A stretch of 64,000 bases of DNA from a bacterium (GTDB lineage Bacteria > Oederibacteriota > CAKKQC01): positions 265,741-329,740 of the forward strand of contig CAKKQC010000001.1 in the NCBI GenBank assembly GCA_919901855.1. Direction: 5' to 3'. Below are positions 29,351-39,040 of this stretch, one piece after another. Within the stretch, counting starts at the first letter, position 1; every line of letters begins with the position of its first letter. The translations under genes were made by a program, and so were the position numbers. The notes below the pieces were generated by a model, which was given only the letters and a program-made list of their open reading frames with translations, had not been told where the DNA came from and did not search any database.

Positions 29351-32300
29351 AGCTGTCGGTCCGGTTCGCCGTCCTCGTGACCGCCATCTTCCTCGTGACC
29401 GTCGGCTTCGTGTGGTGGCTCCTGGGCACCCGGTTGAACGCCGCCGGCCGCACTGTCGCCGCGATGTCGGCCCAGCTCGCCGAACAGACCCAGCGGGAGC
29501 GCGAACTCAAGACGAAGCTGTCCTCCGTTGCCGCCGCCCAGGGGGCGGGCGACATCGCCACCCGGGCGGCGAGCGTCCTGTCCGCCTTCGTGGCCGACCG
29601 GACCGCGGAGCTCAAGGACGACGAGTTGCTCGCGTCCTTCTCCGCGGCCGAGGAGCAGGAGGGAGCCGCGGCCAAGATACTGGCCGGGGCGAAGATGCTC
29701 GACCAGGTGATCGTGACGGACAGCTCGGGGGCCGTGACCGCCGTCATTCCCGCGAACGCGAGCCTGCTGGGCCAGTCCTACCTGACGGCCGCCGAGACCG
29801 CGGCCTGCCGGAAGGCGACGGCGCCGCGCGTGTCCGTGAAGGTTTCGGACAAGTCTCCGGCCCGTCTCCTCACGGTCGCGGCGGGGGTCCGGGCGAAGGT
29901 GGGGACGCGGACGACGTTCGTCGGGGTCGTCGTCGAGGTCGCCGCCTTCGAGAACATCCTCAAGGGCGTGACGGGCAGCATGGCCGGCGAGACCGAGACG
30001 CGGTTCCTGCTCGTCGATTCGAAGGGCCTGGTGGCGTTGTCGCCGTCGCCCGATCTCGTGGGCCGCGCCGTCAAGGACTCGCCCGAGCTCAAGAACTTGC
30101 TGGAGGCCGCGGAGGGCCAGGTCGTCGAGGTGAGTGTCGACCTGCGCCGCTGGATGGCGGTGCGTCAGCCGGGCCCGCTGGGGATGACCGTCATCGGGCT
30201 GGGCGCCATCAGTCCCGCGCCGGCTGCGGCGGGGGCCGCGGCCACGGTGTCGGTCCCGGGATCGCCGTTCATGATCCTCGGCCTGGTGGCGGCCGCGGGT
30301 CTCGCGGGCATCCTGGTGATCGTGCTCCTGCCCCTCGGCCGCCTCGGGTTGCTGGCGAAGTCGGCGGAGGCGCTGGCGGCGGGGTCGAGTTCGGTCGAGT
30401 TCAAGAGCGCGGGGGCGAACGACGAGATCGGGGCGGCCGCGCGCGCCCTCGAGAAGGTAGGCGAGAAACTCTCGGGCGAGATCGCGCACCGCGAGGAGAC
30501 CGCGTCGGCCTACGCCACGATCCAGCGCGATCTTCAGCGAATGCAGACGGAGAACCGCGAGCTCCAGGAGTACCAGCGGAACCTGGAGTCCAAGGCCCGC
30601 CAGCAGCAGGCGGCACTGGAGGGCGAGGTGGCGACCGCCCGGCAGGAGCTCGAGAACGCGCGGTCCGAGCTCGAAACCGGACGGAATGCGCTGGCCGCCC
30701 AGCAGGCGGCGGTGGCGACGCAATCCGCGGCTGTCGCGGCGCGGGACACGGCGATCGCCGAGCGCGACGCGGCCCTCGTCCAGGCGGGCCAGCACATCCA
30801 GTCGCTGACCGAGAACGTCGCCGCGCTCCAGCAGTCGGTCGAGTCCCTTTCGGCGCGGATGGCCGAGGCCAACGTCGAGCTGGACCGGCGCCGGTCCGCG
30901 CCGGCGGCCGCGTTCGGGCTCTTCGCGGAGGCCAGCGAGGCGCTCTCGGTCGAGCTTGCCGGCCTGGTCGAGCTCGTGCAGGGCTACATCGGCCAGCTCG
31001 TCGAGGCCGGCGCCATCACGGAGGAGCAGCAGCAGTTCCTGTCCACGGTCATCACCCGGTCGGCCCGCTCCCAGCGGCTGATGGGCGATCTCCGGGACTT
31101 CTCGAACATCGTGCGGCCCGACGGCCTCGCGCGCGAGCCGATCGACCTCGGCGCCCTCCTGACCGACGTGGTGGGATCGGCGCAGGAAGGCGCGGAGGCG
31201 CGTGGGATTACGCTGGACGCCGACGTGCCCGTCCTGCCCGAGATGATGGGGGACGAGGGGCGCCTGCGCCAGCTCTTCACCATCCTGTTCCAGAACGCGG
31301 TCCGGTTCACGCCCGAGGGCGGGAACGTGATCATGCGCGTCGGGGTCCGCGAGGGCGTGGCCGGGATCCGGATCGAGGACAGCGCGGAGTCCATCCCGGT
31401 CAAGTCGGAGGAGGTCTTTGACCACTTCCATCCGCCCGACGAGGAGATCCTCGCCCTGCGCGGGTCGGGCCTCCGGTTCCCGATCCTGCGCGCGATCGCG
31501 GCCGCGCACGGCGGGTCCATCGACCTCGCGATCACGGAGCAGGGGTCGAACCTGTTCTTTGTCCGCCTCCCCGTGCGCAGCGAGGCCCCGACCGCGGACC
31601 AGACCGCGGCGCTGTTCGCGGGCGTGTCGGCGGGTGAGGGGGCGCATCCGGCCGCGGCCGCCGCATATGTGCAGCCGCCGGTCGAGTTGGCGGCGGAGCC
31701 GGCGGCTCCTGCTGCGGAGACCGACGCGTTCGCCCAGGCGTTTGCGGCCTTCGCCGCGTCCCCTGCGGCGGCAGCGCCGTCGGAGCCCGCCGACCTGGCT
31801 GCCGGACCTGCGCCGGCCCCTGCCGAGCTGTCCGCGGAACCCGTGGCGCCCGCGCCGGGGGTCGATGCGTTCGCCCAGGAGTTCGCCGCGTTTGCGGGAA
31901 CGGCTCCTGCCGCAGCGGACACCCCGGAAGCGGCGGCGGAGCTGTCCGCCGAACCGTCTGCCGAACCTGCGGCTGAGGCAGGGGTTGAGCCGGGCGCGCC
32001 GTCGGCCGAGGCCGATGCGTTCGCCCAGGCGTTCGCGGCCTTTGCCGCGTCGCCGGCGGCCGAACCCGTGCCGCCATCCGCCGACTTGCCGGCAGAGCCG
32101 CCCGCGGCGGGCGTGGAGACGACCGAGTCGATCCTGGCGGCCCCGGGCGAGGCTCCGCCGGGCATCGGGCTCGAGGATCTCTGGACGGTGCCCGACGGGA
32201 CCACGGCGCCGACGGTGGAGGCAATCGAGAATGCCTCGCAGGGCTCCGAGTCCGCCCCCGGGGAGCCGGGGACGGACGTGGTGTCCTCGCCACCGGCCAA

Positions 32301-32364
32301 TCCTCCGGACGGAACCGAGGGGAAGCCGTTCTCGTTCGGGAGCGACGAGATTCTGACGGAGTAG
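29347..32364 (+). CDS. Membrane histidine-kinase-like protein, probably kinase-dead
   Basis: 1005 residues. Membrane segments at about 7-27 and 308-331 flank a periplasmic sensor-like region. A HAMP-like stretch and a long coiled coil (about 375-520) follow, then a HisKA-like helix pair and a GHKL-like domain. The HisKA equivalent of SHELRTPL reads SEALSVEL, so the phospho-acceptor His is absent. The N-box is kept (QNAVRFTP), but the G1 motif reads EDSAESIP. The tail (about 745-1005) is Ala/Pro/Glu-rich with three [11 protein letters not shown]-type repeats, ending GLEDLWTV ... [11 protein letters not shown]. The GTG start overlaps gyrA (GTGA). It may be a scaffold or sensor; its function is unknown. 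Confidence 0.6.
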   Translation: MKLSVRFAVLVTAIFLVTVGFVWWLLGTRLNAAGRTVAAMSAQLAEQTQRERELKTKLSSVAAAQGAGDIATRAASVLSAFVADRTAELKDDELLASFSAAEEQEGAAAKILAGAKMLDQVIVTDSSGAVTAVIPANASLLGQSYLTAAETAACRKATAPRVSVKVSDKSPARLLTVAAGVRAKVGTRTTFVGVVVEVAAFENILKGVTGSMAGETETRFLLVDSKGLVALSPSPDLVGRAVKDSPELKNLLEAAEGQVVEVSVDLRRWMAVRQPGPLGMTVIGLGAISPAPAAAGAAATVSVPGSPFMILGLVAAAGLAGILVIVLLPLGRLGLLAKSAEALAAGSSSVEFKSAGANDEIGAAARALEKVGEKLSGEIAHREETASAYATIQRDLQRMQTENRELQEYQRNLESKARQQQAALEGEVATARQELENARSELETGRNALAAQQAAVATQSAAVAARDTAIAERDAALVQAGQHIQSLTENVAALQQSVESLSARMAEANVELDRRRSAPAAAFGLFAEASEALSVELAGLVELVQGYIGQLVEAGAITEEQQQFLSTVITRSARSQRLMGDLRDFSNIVRPDGLAREPIDLGALLTDVVGSAQEGAEARGITLDADVPVLPEMMGDEGRLRQLFTILFQNAVRFTPEGGNVIMRVGVREGVAGIRIEDSAESIPVKSEEVFDHFHPPDEEILALRGSGLRFPILRAIAAAHGGSIDLAITEQGSNLFFVRLPVRSEAPTADQTAALFAGVSAGEGAHPAAAAAYVQPPVELAAEPAAPAAETDAFAQAFAAFAASPAAAAPSEPADLAAGPAPAPAELSAEPVAPAPGVDAFAQEFAAFAGTAPAAADTPEAAAELSAEPSAEPAAEAGVEPGAPSAEADAFAQAFAAFAASPAAEPVPPSADLPAEPPAAGVETTESILAAPGEAPPGIGLEDLWTVPDGTTAPTVEAIENASQGSESAPGEPGTDVVSSPPANPPDGTEGKPFSFGSDEILTE

Positions 32365-32370
32365 ACGCCG

Positions 32371-34542
32371 CTGCGCACCGGCACTGGCCCATCCCGCCGA
32401 ACCGCCTCCGTCCTTCCCCTCGCGACCCCGCTCCTTGTCGTCTGGGTCCTCGCCGTCCTCGCGCTCTCGCATCCCTGGCGGGGGCTGACCTCCGGCGCAC
32501 TCCTGAACGCCTGGCGGCCGGACCGGCCGTCGTCGGCCTTTTCCGCGGGGACGCTGGCAGACAATTGGTGGCGGCTGGCCGGCGGGCACCTGGCTGCCGT
32601 CGCCGTCATCGCCGCGCTCTTCGGGCTCGGGGCCGGGCTTCTCGGCCTCTTCCGTCCCGTTCGGCGACAGGCCCTCGCTGACCGGCGCGTCTTCGCGGCC
32701 GCACTCGGGGCGGGCGCCGGGATCATGGGCTTCCTCGGGTTGGGGTGTTGCGGGCTGTGGTGGCCCTCCGTGGGCTGGGTGACCGCAGCGGCGGGATGGT
32801 GGATGGGACGGCGGCACCGGCGAGCCTGGGCCGCGAAGAAAGCCGCTTGGCGCCCGACCGTGGTGGAGTGGCTGTCCGCCGCTGCGGCGGCAATCGCGGT
32901 GCTTTTCGTGGCGGCGGCGTCACTCGATCTCGACTCGGCCGAGGATGCGCTCGTGTATCACCTCTCTCTCCCGCTGCGGTTCGCCGCCGATCACCGCGTC
33001 ATGGGGCTCCCCGGCGTCCTGCATGCGTCCTTCCCCCAGGGCGGACCCATGCTCTATGGCTGGCTGGTGCTCCTCGGGGGCGAGCCGGCGGTCCGCGCGT
33101 GGCGGCCGTGGCTCGTTCTCGGGCTCTGCGCCCTCGTCTGGCGGCTCTGTACCCGGGAGGGGCGCCCGGACGCAGGATGGCTGGCGGCGGGACTGGTCGC
33201 GACGCTGCCGTACACGTTCTGGCTCGGCCCCGCGACGATGCCCGATCTCGAGTGCGCCGGGCTCCTGGTCGCGGCGGCGCTGGCCCTGCGCGCCGGCGCG
33301 GGATTCCGCCGGGCGGCCGCCGCGCCGGCGCTGTCCATGACGCTCGCCGCCGCCGCGTGCGCGATCAAGTACCAGGCGCTCTTCGCCGCTCCGGCGCTGG
33401 CCCTGGCGTCCTGCGGCTGGCGGTTGCGGGGCCGGCGGTTCGCCATTGCCTCGGTCCTGGTCTTGGCCGCGCTCGCGCCGTGGTGGTGGCGGAACGCGGC
33501 GGCTACGGGCAACCCCGTCTTTCCGTACGCCGCGCGCGTGTTTCCTTCGTTCGTTCCGCAGCCGCCGTCGGCAGGTGCGCGGATCGACTTCTTCAACCGC
33601 TCGTACCTCATCTCCCGGCCCGCCGAACTCCCGCTCCTGCCGTGGCGGATCTCGACCGTGGGCCGCGGCGCCCCGTTGGGTCCGCTTTTCGTCCTCGGGG
33701 CGCCCCTGCTCCTGCTTGTCCGCCCGCTGGGCGCGGCCGCATTCTCCGCCGCAGTGGCCGGCGTCGCGCTCGCCTGCTGGGTTCCGTTCTCCCACAATCC
33801 CCGGTACGCCCTGGCCGCGTGGCTCCTCCTGGCCGCTGCAATCGCGCTGAGCGTGGGTGATGCAGTGGCGGGGCGGCAGACCCGGCGCCGCGTCCTCGGG
33901 ATGACCGCCCTCGCGGCGTGCCTCGTCCTCGCGGTGGCGGGGCTGGCTCGCGCGTGGGTCGCCACGGGCCCGCGGGTGGCCTCGTACCTCACGGGACGCG
34001 ACTCGCCGGCCGCCCGGTGGGACCGGACCACGCCCTTCCCGTTCGCTGCCGCGTCCGCCGCACTGGATCGCGTCGCATCGCCCCAATCCCGGGTCCTCGT
34101 CGTCGGCGACATATACGGTGCCTACTGGGGTCGCCCGACGGTCTGGTCGACCCGTTTCGACGTCCCGGTGGCCGAGACGATCCTCCGGACTTCCCGGACC
34201 GGGGCGGAAGCGGCGAAGCGGTTCCGCCAGATTGCGCCCTACATCTATCTGAGCGATCCGGCGGCGGGCTCTGTGGCGTTCGGCTGGACCTCCGGAAACT
34301 TCTCTTTCTCAGCGCGTGAGGCAGGTGTGGCAACCGTTGTCTGGGCGCGGTGGATGGACTCGGTAGCGACGGGCCCGACTGGCAACATCTGGCGGGTGCG
34401 GCGTTCACGTGCGGGGATGGTCTCCCGTGTTCCCATCCCCCTCGTCTTCCGGCCCGAGGCCTTCCGCCGCGCCTATGGTCCCTGGACTTCGATCTCGTGG
34501 GACGGCGCGGGTGTCCGCACCAGGACGGTCGCGCCCAGGTAG
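32371..34542 (+). CDS. GT-C-type membrane glycosyltransferase paralogue 1, CTG start suspected
   Basis: About 723 residues, polytopic. The loop DSAEDALVYHLSLP (about 188-201) is the acidic GT-C motif shared with the other paralogues here. AIKYQALF and APWWWRNAAATGNPVFP are further shared signatures. It probably moves a sugar from a polyprenyl-phosphate donor on the periplasmic face. The first in-frame ATG (32725) would cut off the first membrane segments that align with the paralogue at 39041. No ATG, GTG or TTG lies between the upstream stop and there, so CTG at 32371, 9 bp after GGAG, is proposed. The 3' end overlaps the convergent YfhO gene by 70 bp. Confidence 0.65.
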   Translation: MRTGTGPSRRTASVLPLATPLLVVWVLAVLALSHPWRGLTSGALLNAWRPDRPSSAFSAGTLADNWWRLAGGHLAAVAVIAALFGLGAGLLGLFRPVRRQALADRRVFAAALGAGAGIMGFLGLGCCGLWWPSVGWVTAAAGWWMGRRHRRAWAAKKAAWRPTVVEWLSAAAAAIAVLFVAAASLDLDSAEDALVYHLSLPLRFAADHRVMGLPGVLHASFPQGGPMLYGWLVLLGGEPAVRAWRPWLVLGLCALVWRLCTREGRPDAGWLAAGLVATLPYTFWLGPATMPDLECAGLLVAAALALRAGAGFRRAAAAPALSMTLAAAACAIKYQALFAAPALALASCGWRLRGRRFAIASVLVLAALAPWWWRNAAATGNPVFPYAARVFPSFVPQPPSAGARIDFFNRSYLISRPAELPLLPWRISTVGRGAPLGPLFVLGAPLLLLVRPLGAAAFSAAVAGVALACWVPFSHNPRYALAAWLLLAAAIALSVGDAVAGRQTRRRVLGMTALAACLVLAVAGLARAWVATGPRVASYLTGRDSPAARWDRTTPFPFAAASAALDRVASPQSRVLVVGDIYGAYWGRPTVWSTRFDVPVAETILRTSRTGAEAAKRFRQIAPYIYLSDPAAGSVAFGWTSGNFSFSAREAGVATVVWARWMDSVATGPTGNIWRVRRSRAGMVSRVPIPLVFRPEAFRRAYGPWTSISWDGAGVRTRTVAPR

Positions 34543-36731
34543 ACGGCCACCGCGGCCCAGGCGAGGCACGAGACCCAGAGCCCGATCCGGAACGGCAGCG
34601 ACGAGTAGACCATCTCGACCGTGTGCCGGCCTTCCGGAAGCGCTATCCCCCGGAACATGACGTTCACGCGCTCTATGGGAACCCGGACACCGTCTACGAA
34701 TCCCGTCCACGCCGGATACCAGGCCTCGGAGAAGAAGAGGAAGCCGTCGCCGGCGGAGGCCACTTCGGCCGTGATCCGGTTGGGCTTGAGGTCGAGCCGT
34801 CCGACGGCTCCGGTGGCCTTGCGTCCAGCCAGCTTGGGGCTGCGCGGCCCGGTGACGAAGACCCGGCGCGCGGAGGCGGGCGTGCGGCACAGGGCCGCCA
34901 GCACCTCGTCGTCGGTCCCCGCGGCGTCCACCCGGGCCGCAAAGAACGCGCGCGGCAGGGGGGCGGGGTCCTCGCAGAGCACGAGCCGCTGACCGGCCAG
35001 GTTGGTCACCGGCGCCACCGGCCGCAGGCCCGGGGTCCGCTCCGGATTGCCGAGGAGGTAGTAGCGGGTGTTGAACCACGTGAAGAGCCCGGGCAAGCCC
35101 GGGCACCGGGACACGCCGGCGTCGTGGAACCGGGCGAACGACGCCAGCGGCGCCCCGTGGTAGCCCTGGACCCATTCGAGTCCCGACGTCATCCGCATGT
35201 TCGGGAAGGTGTGGAACTCCTCGGTGAAGACCCGGAACGGTCCCGGCCGTCTCCGCAAGTCGGAGGCGAGCATGTCCTCGGGCAGGCCCACTCCCGGGAG
35301 GGTCGCCGGCGGCGCGATGATCTGCCGCCCCAGCCCGCGCGCGAGGAGCTCCCCGGCGGCGAGGACGCCGGCCGAGACCGCGAGCGCCGGCAGGGGATAC
35401 ACCGACGCCGCAGCCGCCGCCACCGCGGCGCCGCCGCACGCGACGGCGTCGCGGCGCAGGGCCCGGCGCATGGCATCCCCGGCCGCCTCCGGCGAGCTCC
35501 CGTCCGCGGCGATCCGGGCGACGGCTGACGGGCTTGTCCGCACGCGCGCGAAGAGCGCGTCGGTGCTCCAGCCGCCGATCCCGAGCACGACGGCGCCGGC
35601 CAGGCCCAGCGCGGTCAGGAGGCGCCAGCCCCGGCGCGGGGCCTCGAGGAGCACGTCGACACCGACGGCGGCCGCGACGGCGGCGGCGAGGGAGAACAAC
35701 GAGAGCCAGTGGGCGGAGGTGCGGAACCCCCGGTACAGGGGCAGGGACGCCAGCAGGGCCCCCGCGGGCGTAGCCGGCCCGAGCGCGAAGACGACCGCGA
35801 GGGCTCCCAGGAGGGCCCAACGCCAGCCGGCGCGGGGCCGGCCAGCCAGCCCCAGGCACGCAAGGCCGGTCGCCACCGCGCCCAGGTACTTGCCGGTGTC
35901 GCCGACGCCATTTCCCCAGAGCGAGGGGAGGACGAGGAGCGGCAGGTCGAACACCTCCGTACGGCCCATGCCGCTGAGGTCCAGTCCGCCGCCCGATCTC
36001 AGCGAAAGGCTCAGGTATCGGAGCGAGGGAAGCAGGGCGATCGCGGCCAGCACGCCGGCGCCCGCGAACGCGGCAGCGACGCCGGAGGCTCCCCGTCCGG
36101 CCCGTGCGGGAGGCGCCAGCGTGACGGCGAAGACCGGGAGGATGAGCGCGAGGTAGGCGAAGAGTTGATGGCCGGCCGACAGCGGGAGGAGGGCGAGCAG
36201 GGCGGCCGAGGCGATCCATTCGCGCGCCCGGCCGGCCGCGACTGCCCGCGACACGGCCCAGAAGATCCAGGGCATCCAGGCGGTGCCGCGCAGGAAGACG
36301 AGCGTGCCCGTGCGCACGAGATCGACCGGATAGCCGCCGAGCATGAAGATGAGCCCTCCGATCACGGCGGCCGCCGGCCGCGCGCCGAACGCGCTCGCCA
36401 GCCGGCACATCCCCGTTCCCGCGATGGCGAGATGGAGCCAGACGTCGAAGACGACCCGGCGATCCGGGGGTATGTGCAGAAGCCAGCCGGCCACGTCGGT
36501 CGGGTAGAAGAGCGAGGGCCCCAGGGATTCCCCCAACGGCATGCCGCCAAGGAGATTCGGGATCCATTCGGGCAGCGTCCCGGTCGTCCGGAAGGCCTCG
36601 CCCGCGAACCCGAATAGGGGGTACCAGTACGTCACGTAGTCGCCGCCCGCGAGCGCCTGCGTTCCCATCAGGCACGGACCCAGGAGGATCGCGGCGGCGA
36701 GGGGGAAGAGGGCGAGCCACCAGCCGGCCAT
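34473..36731 (-). CDS. YfhO-family membrane protein 1
   Basis: 752 residues with many membrane segments. The YfhO pattern is clear: an early GGDYVTYWYPLFGF loop, LGGMPLGESLGPSLFYP, and a C-terminal soluble beta domain (FFSEAWYPAWTGFVDGV ... ALPEGRHTVEMVY). YfhO proteins are multispanning proteins related to GT-C enzymes and implicated in glycosylation of lipoteichoic acid or other surface polymers. The ATG at 36731 is chosen because WWLALFPLAAAILLGP opens the first membrane span as in the paralogue. It follows the second YfhO gene by 7 bp in one operon and converges with the glycosyltransferase gene. Its C-terminal 250 residues are far closer to that paralogue than the rest. Confidence 0.75.
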   Translation of the reverse strand: MAGWWLALFPLAAAILLGPCLMGTQALAGGDYVTYWYPLFGFAGEAFRTTGTLPEWIPNLLGGMPLGESLGPSLFYPTDVAGWLLHIPPDRRVVFDVWLHLAIAGTGMCRLASAFGARPAAAVIGGLIFMLGGYPVDLVRTGTLVFLRGTAWMPWIFWAVSRAVAAGRAREWIASAALLALLPLSAGHQLFAYLALILPVFAVTLAPPARAGRGASGVAAAFAGAGVLAAIALLPSLRYLSLSLRSGGGLDLSGMGRTEVFDLPLLVLPSLWGNGVGDTGKYLGAVATGLACLGLAGRPRAGWRWALLGALAVVFALGPATPAGALLASLPLYRGFRTSAHWLSLFSLAAAVAAAVGVDVLLEAPRRGWRLLTALGLAGAVVLGIGGWSTDALFARVRTSPSAVARIAADGSSPEAAGDAMRRALRRDAVACGGAAVAAAAASVYPLPALAVSAGVLAAGELLARGLGRQIIAPPATLPGVGLPEDMLASDLRRRPGPFRVFTEEFHTFPNMRMTSGLEWVQGYHGAPLASFARFHDAGVSRCPGLPGLFTWFNTRYYLLGNPERTPGLRPVAPVTNLAGQRLVLCEDPAPLPRAFFAARVDAAGTDDEVLAALCRTPASARRVFVTGPRSPKLAGRKATGAVGRLDLKPNRITAEVASAGDGFLFFSEAWYPAWTGFVDGVRVPIERVNVMFRGIALPEGRHTVEMVYSSLPFRIGLWVSCLAWAAVAVYLGATVLVRTPAPSHEIEVQGP

Positions 36732-36738
36732 CGGAGGG

Positions 36739-39003
36739 CTACCGCAGGCCTTCCCGGGGCCGCAGCGCCCTCCCGGCTCTCGAGACGGCCGCACCGGCCA
36801 GCCCGGCCCACCCCAGGAGCGAGATCCAGAGCCCGATGCGGAACGGCAGCGACGAATACACCATCTCGACCGTGTGCCGGCCCTCCGGCACCGCGATCCC
36901 CCGGAACATGACGTTCACGCGGGCGATGGGCACCCGGACGCCGTCCACGAACCCCGTCCACGCCGGGTACCAGGCCTCGGAGAAGAAGAGGAAGCCGTCA
37001 CCGGCGGTCGCGACGTCGGCCGTGATCCGGTTGGGCGTGAGGTCGAGCGTCCCCACCGCCCCCGGGGCCTTCCGTCCCGCCAGCGCGCGGCCACGCGGCC
37101 CGGCGACGTAGACCCGGCGCGCGGACGCGGGCGTGCGGCACAGGGCGGCCAGGACTTCGTCGTCGGTCCCCGCGGCGTCCACGCGCGTCACGAAGAACGC
37201 GCGTGGCAGGGGGGCCGGGTCCTCGCGGAGCGAGAGCACCTGCCCGAAGTAGTTGGTGACGGTTCCCCGATCCGCGAGATCCCAGCGCTCGCCGGGTTTC
37301 ACGAGATAGTACCGGCTCCCGAACCACGCGAAGGGACCGGGTCGGCTGGTGCATCCATACACGGCAGCGTCCCAGAAGGTTCCGAAGGAGGCCAGCGGCG
37401 CACCGTGATATCCCTGGACCCAGGGGAGTCCGGCTGGAAGCCGGGCATTGATGAGATAGTGCGGCTCTTCGGTGAAGACTCGAGATGATCCGGAGCTTGC
37501 TGGAGGCAGTCGAGGCACGGCGGCGATGGCAGCTATCTCACCGGGACGGGCGTAGACCGAGCGGAGTGTGGGCAAGGCCGGGATGACAAGGTCGGCGGCA
37601 CCCATCGCGCACCACGCGGAGGCGATCACGACGGGGGATGCCACCCCGGTCAATGCCGTAAGTCCGGCCGCGGCGATCCCTCGCGCGCCGATCCCGGCAA
37701 ATGCGCGGCCAAAGGCCCGGCGCATGGCCGGTTCTGCTTCCGGTCGAGCGGCGATGGCTCGCCGCACCCACGGACGGCCTTCGACGTTCGCCCAGGCCGT
37801 ATCGCGGACCAGCCAGACTGAGCCGCCCACGAGAGCGACGACAATCCAGATGGCCGTCAGTCGGCGCTTGGCCCGGGCGGCGCCTCGGAGGAGGGCACCG
37901 AGACCCAGTGCTGCCAGGACTGACACCGCTAGCTGGACAAAGACCAGCCAGCGGGTGGAGACCCGGAATGAGGACATGAGGGGAATGGATCCGAGGACCC
38001 GGCCTGCGGGAGTCGCCGGACCGAGGGCGAGAATCATGGAAACGATCATCACCGGCACCCAGCGTTTCGCCGCGCGCGAGTTAGTGGCTGCGGCGTAGGC
38101 GGCGAAGGCGAAAGGGATCAGCCCGAGATACTCGGTGCTGGCGGCTGTCGCGGGCCCGAACCAGAGATCGCCGGAGCCCCAGATGCCGGGGAGGAGCAGA
38201 CCGGGTAGACCGGCGATAGGCAGCGAGGCCATCGTGGTCCAACCATGACTCGAATCGGCCCGGAGGCTCAACTGCACGGCGCGGATCGCGGGCATCACGG
38301 TTAGGGCGGAGAGCGCGGCCGCTCCCCCCAGCGCGGCGGCGCATCCGGCCAGTGCGGGCCATGCCCGCCGACCCGGCGTTCCGCCGACGATGAGGAGGGG
38401 AAGCGCGACCACGAGGTAGGCGAAGAACTGGTGTGTCGCACCCAAGGGAAGGAGGGCGCAGACTGCGGACATCGCCGCCCACGATCGGGGCCGGCCATCC
38501 TCGGCGGCGCGCAGGGCGAGCCCTGCGATCCACGGGATGATGGCGCAGCCGCGAACGAAGGTGGCGATCCCGACGGAGAACGTCCCGAGCACGTGCCCGC
38601 TCATCAGGTAGCAGAGGCCGCCGAACATCGCGCCACCACGGGAAGCTCCCATCCTGCGGGCCAACCAGGCCGAGCCGATCCCGGCGAGCGAGAGATGCAG
38701 CCACGCATCCCAGGCGTAGAAGATCCCTGACGGGATGCCGAGGCTCCACGCCAGCAGGTCCGTCGGATACCAGACGCTGGGCCCCAGCGACTCGGCGAAG
38801 GGGATCCCGCCGAAAATCCCCGGGAGCCAGAGGGGGGGCTGGCCGAACCGGTGCCAGCCGTCCTGGGCGACCCGAAGGAAGGGATGCCAGTAGAAGATAT
38901 CGTCGAACGCGCCGAGGATGCGCGCGCCCGTGAGGCATGGCCCCACGAGCGCGGTGGCGGCTAGGGGGAAAAGGGCAAACCACCAGGCGCTCACAAGGGC
39001 CAT
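36739..39003 (-). CDS. YfhO-family membrane protein 2
   Basis: 754 residues, a tandem paralogue of the next gene. Shared features are LFPLAATALVGPCLTG at the start, a FDDIFYWHPFLRV loop, GGIPFAESLGPSVWYPTD, and the C-terminal beta domain FFSEAWYPAWTGFVDGV. The ATG at 39003 starts the first membrane span and has no clear Shine-Dalgarno. The gene diverges from the glycosyltransferase gene at 39041 with only 37 bp between start codons, so promoters for both must overlap or lie within coding sequence. Function as for the paralogue: probably transfer or presentation of a surface sugar. Confidence 0.75.
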   Translation of the reverse strand: MALVSAWWFALFPLAATALVGPCLTGARILGAFDDIFYWHPFLRVAQDGWHRFGQPPLWLPGIFGGIPFAESLGPSVWYPTDLLAWSLGIPSGIFYAWDAWLHLSLAGIGSAWLARRMGASRGGAMFGGLCYLMSGHVLGTFSVGIATFVRGCAIIPWIAGLALRAAEDGRPRSWAAMSAVCALLPLGATHQFFAYLVVALPLLIVGGTPGRRAWPALAGCAAALGGAAALSALTVMPAIRAVQLSLRADSSHGWTTMASLPIAGLPGLLLPGIWGSGDLWFGPATAASTEYLGLIPFAFAAYAAATNSRAAKRWVPVMIVSMILALGPATPAGRVLGSIPLMSSFRVSTRWLVFVQLAVSVLAALGLGALLRGAARAKRRLTAIWIVVALVGGSVWLVRDTAWANVEGRPWVRRAIAARPEAEPAMRRAFGRAFAGIGARGIAAAGLTALTGVASPVVIASAWCAMGAADLVIPALPTLRSVYARPGEIAAIAAVPRLPPASSGSSRVFTEEPHYLINARLPAGLPWVQGYHGAPLASFGTFWDAAVYGCTSRPGPFAWFGSRYYLVKPGERWDLADRGTVTNYFGQVLSLREDPAPLPRAFFVTRVDAAGTDDEVLAALCRTPASARRVYVAGPRGRALAGRKAPGAVGTLDLTPNRITADVATAGDGFLFFSEAWYPAWTGFVDGVRVPIARVNVMFRGIAVPEGRHTVEMVYSSLPFRIGLWISLLGWAGLAGAAVSRAGRALRPREGLR

Positions 39004-39040
39004 TACATCATGTGCGGCCGGCGTAAGATGGGGAGACCCG

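Noticed and set aside
28627-32817. A 1396-residue open frame on the minus strand
   Set aside because: It is antisense to gyrA, the kinase-like gene and a glycosyltransferase gene, is Arg/Gly/Pro-rich, and has no recognisable domain. High GC keeps antisense frames open.
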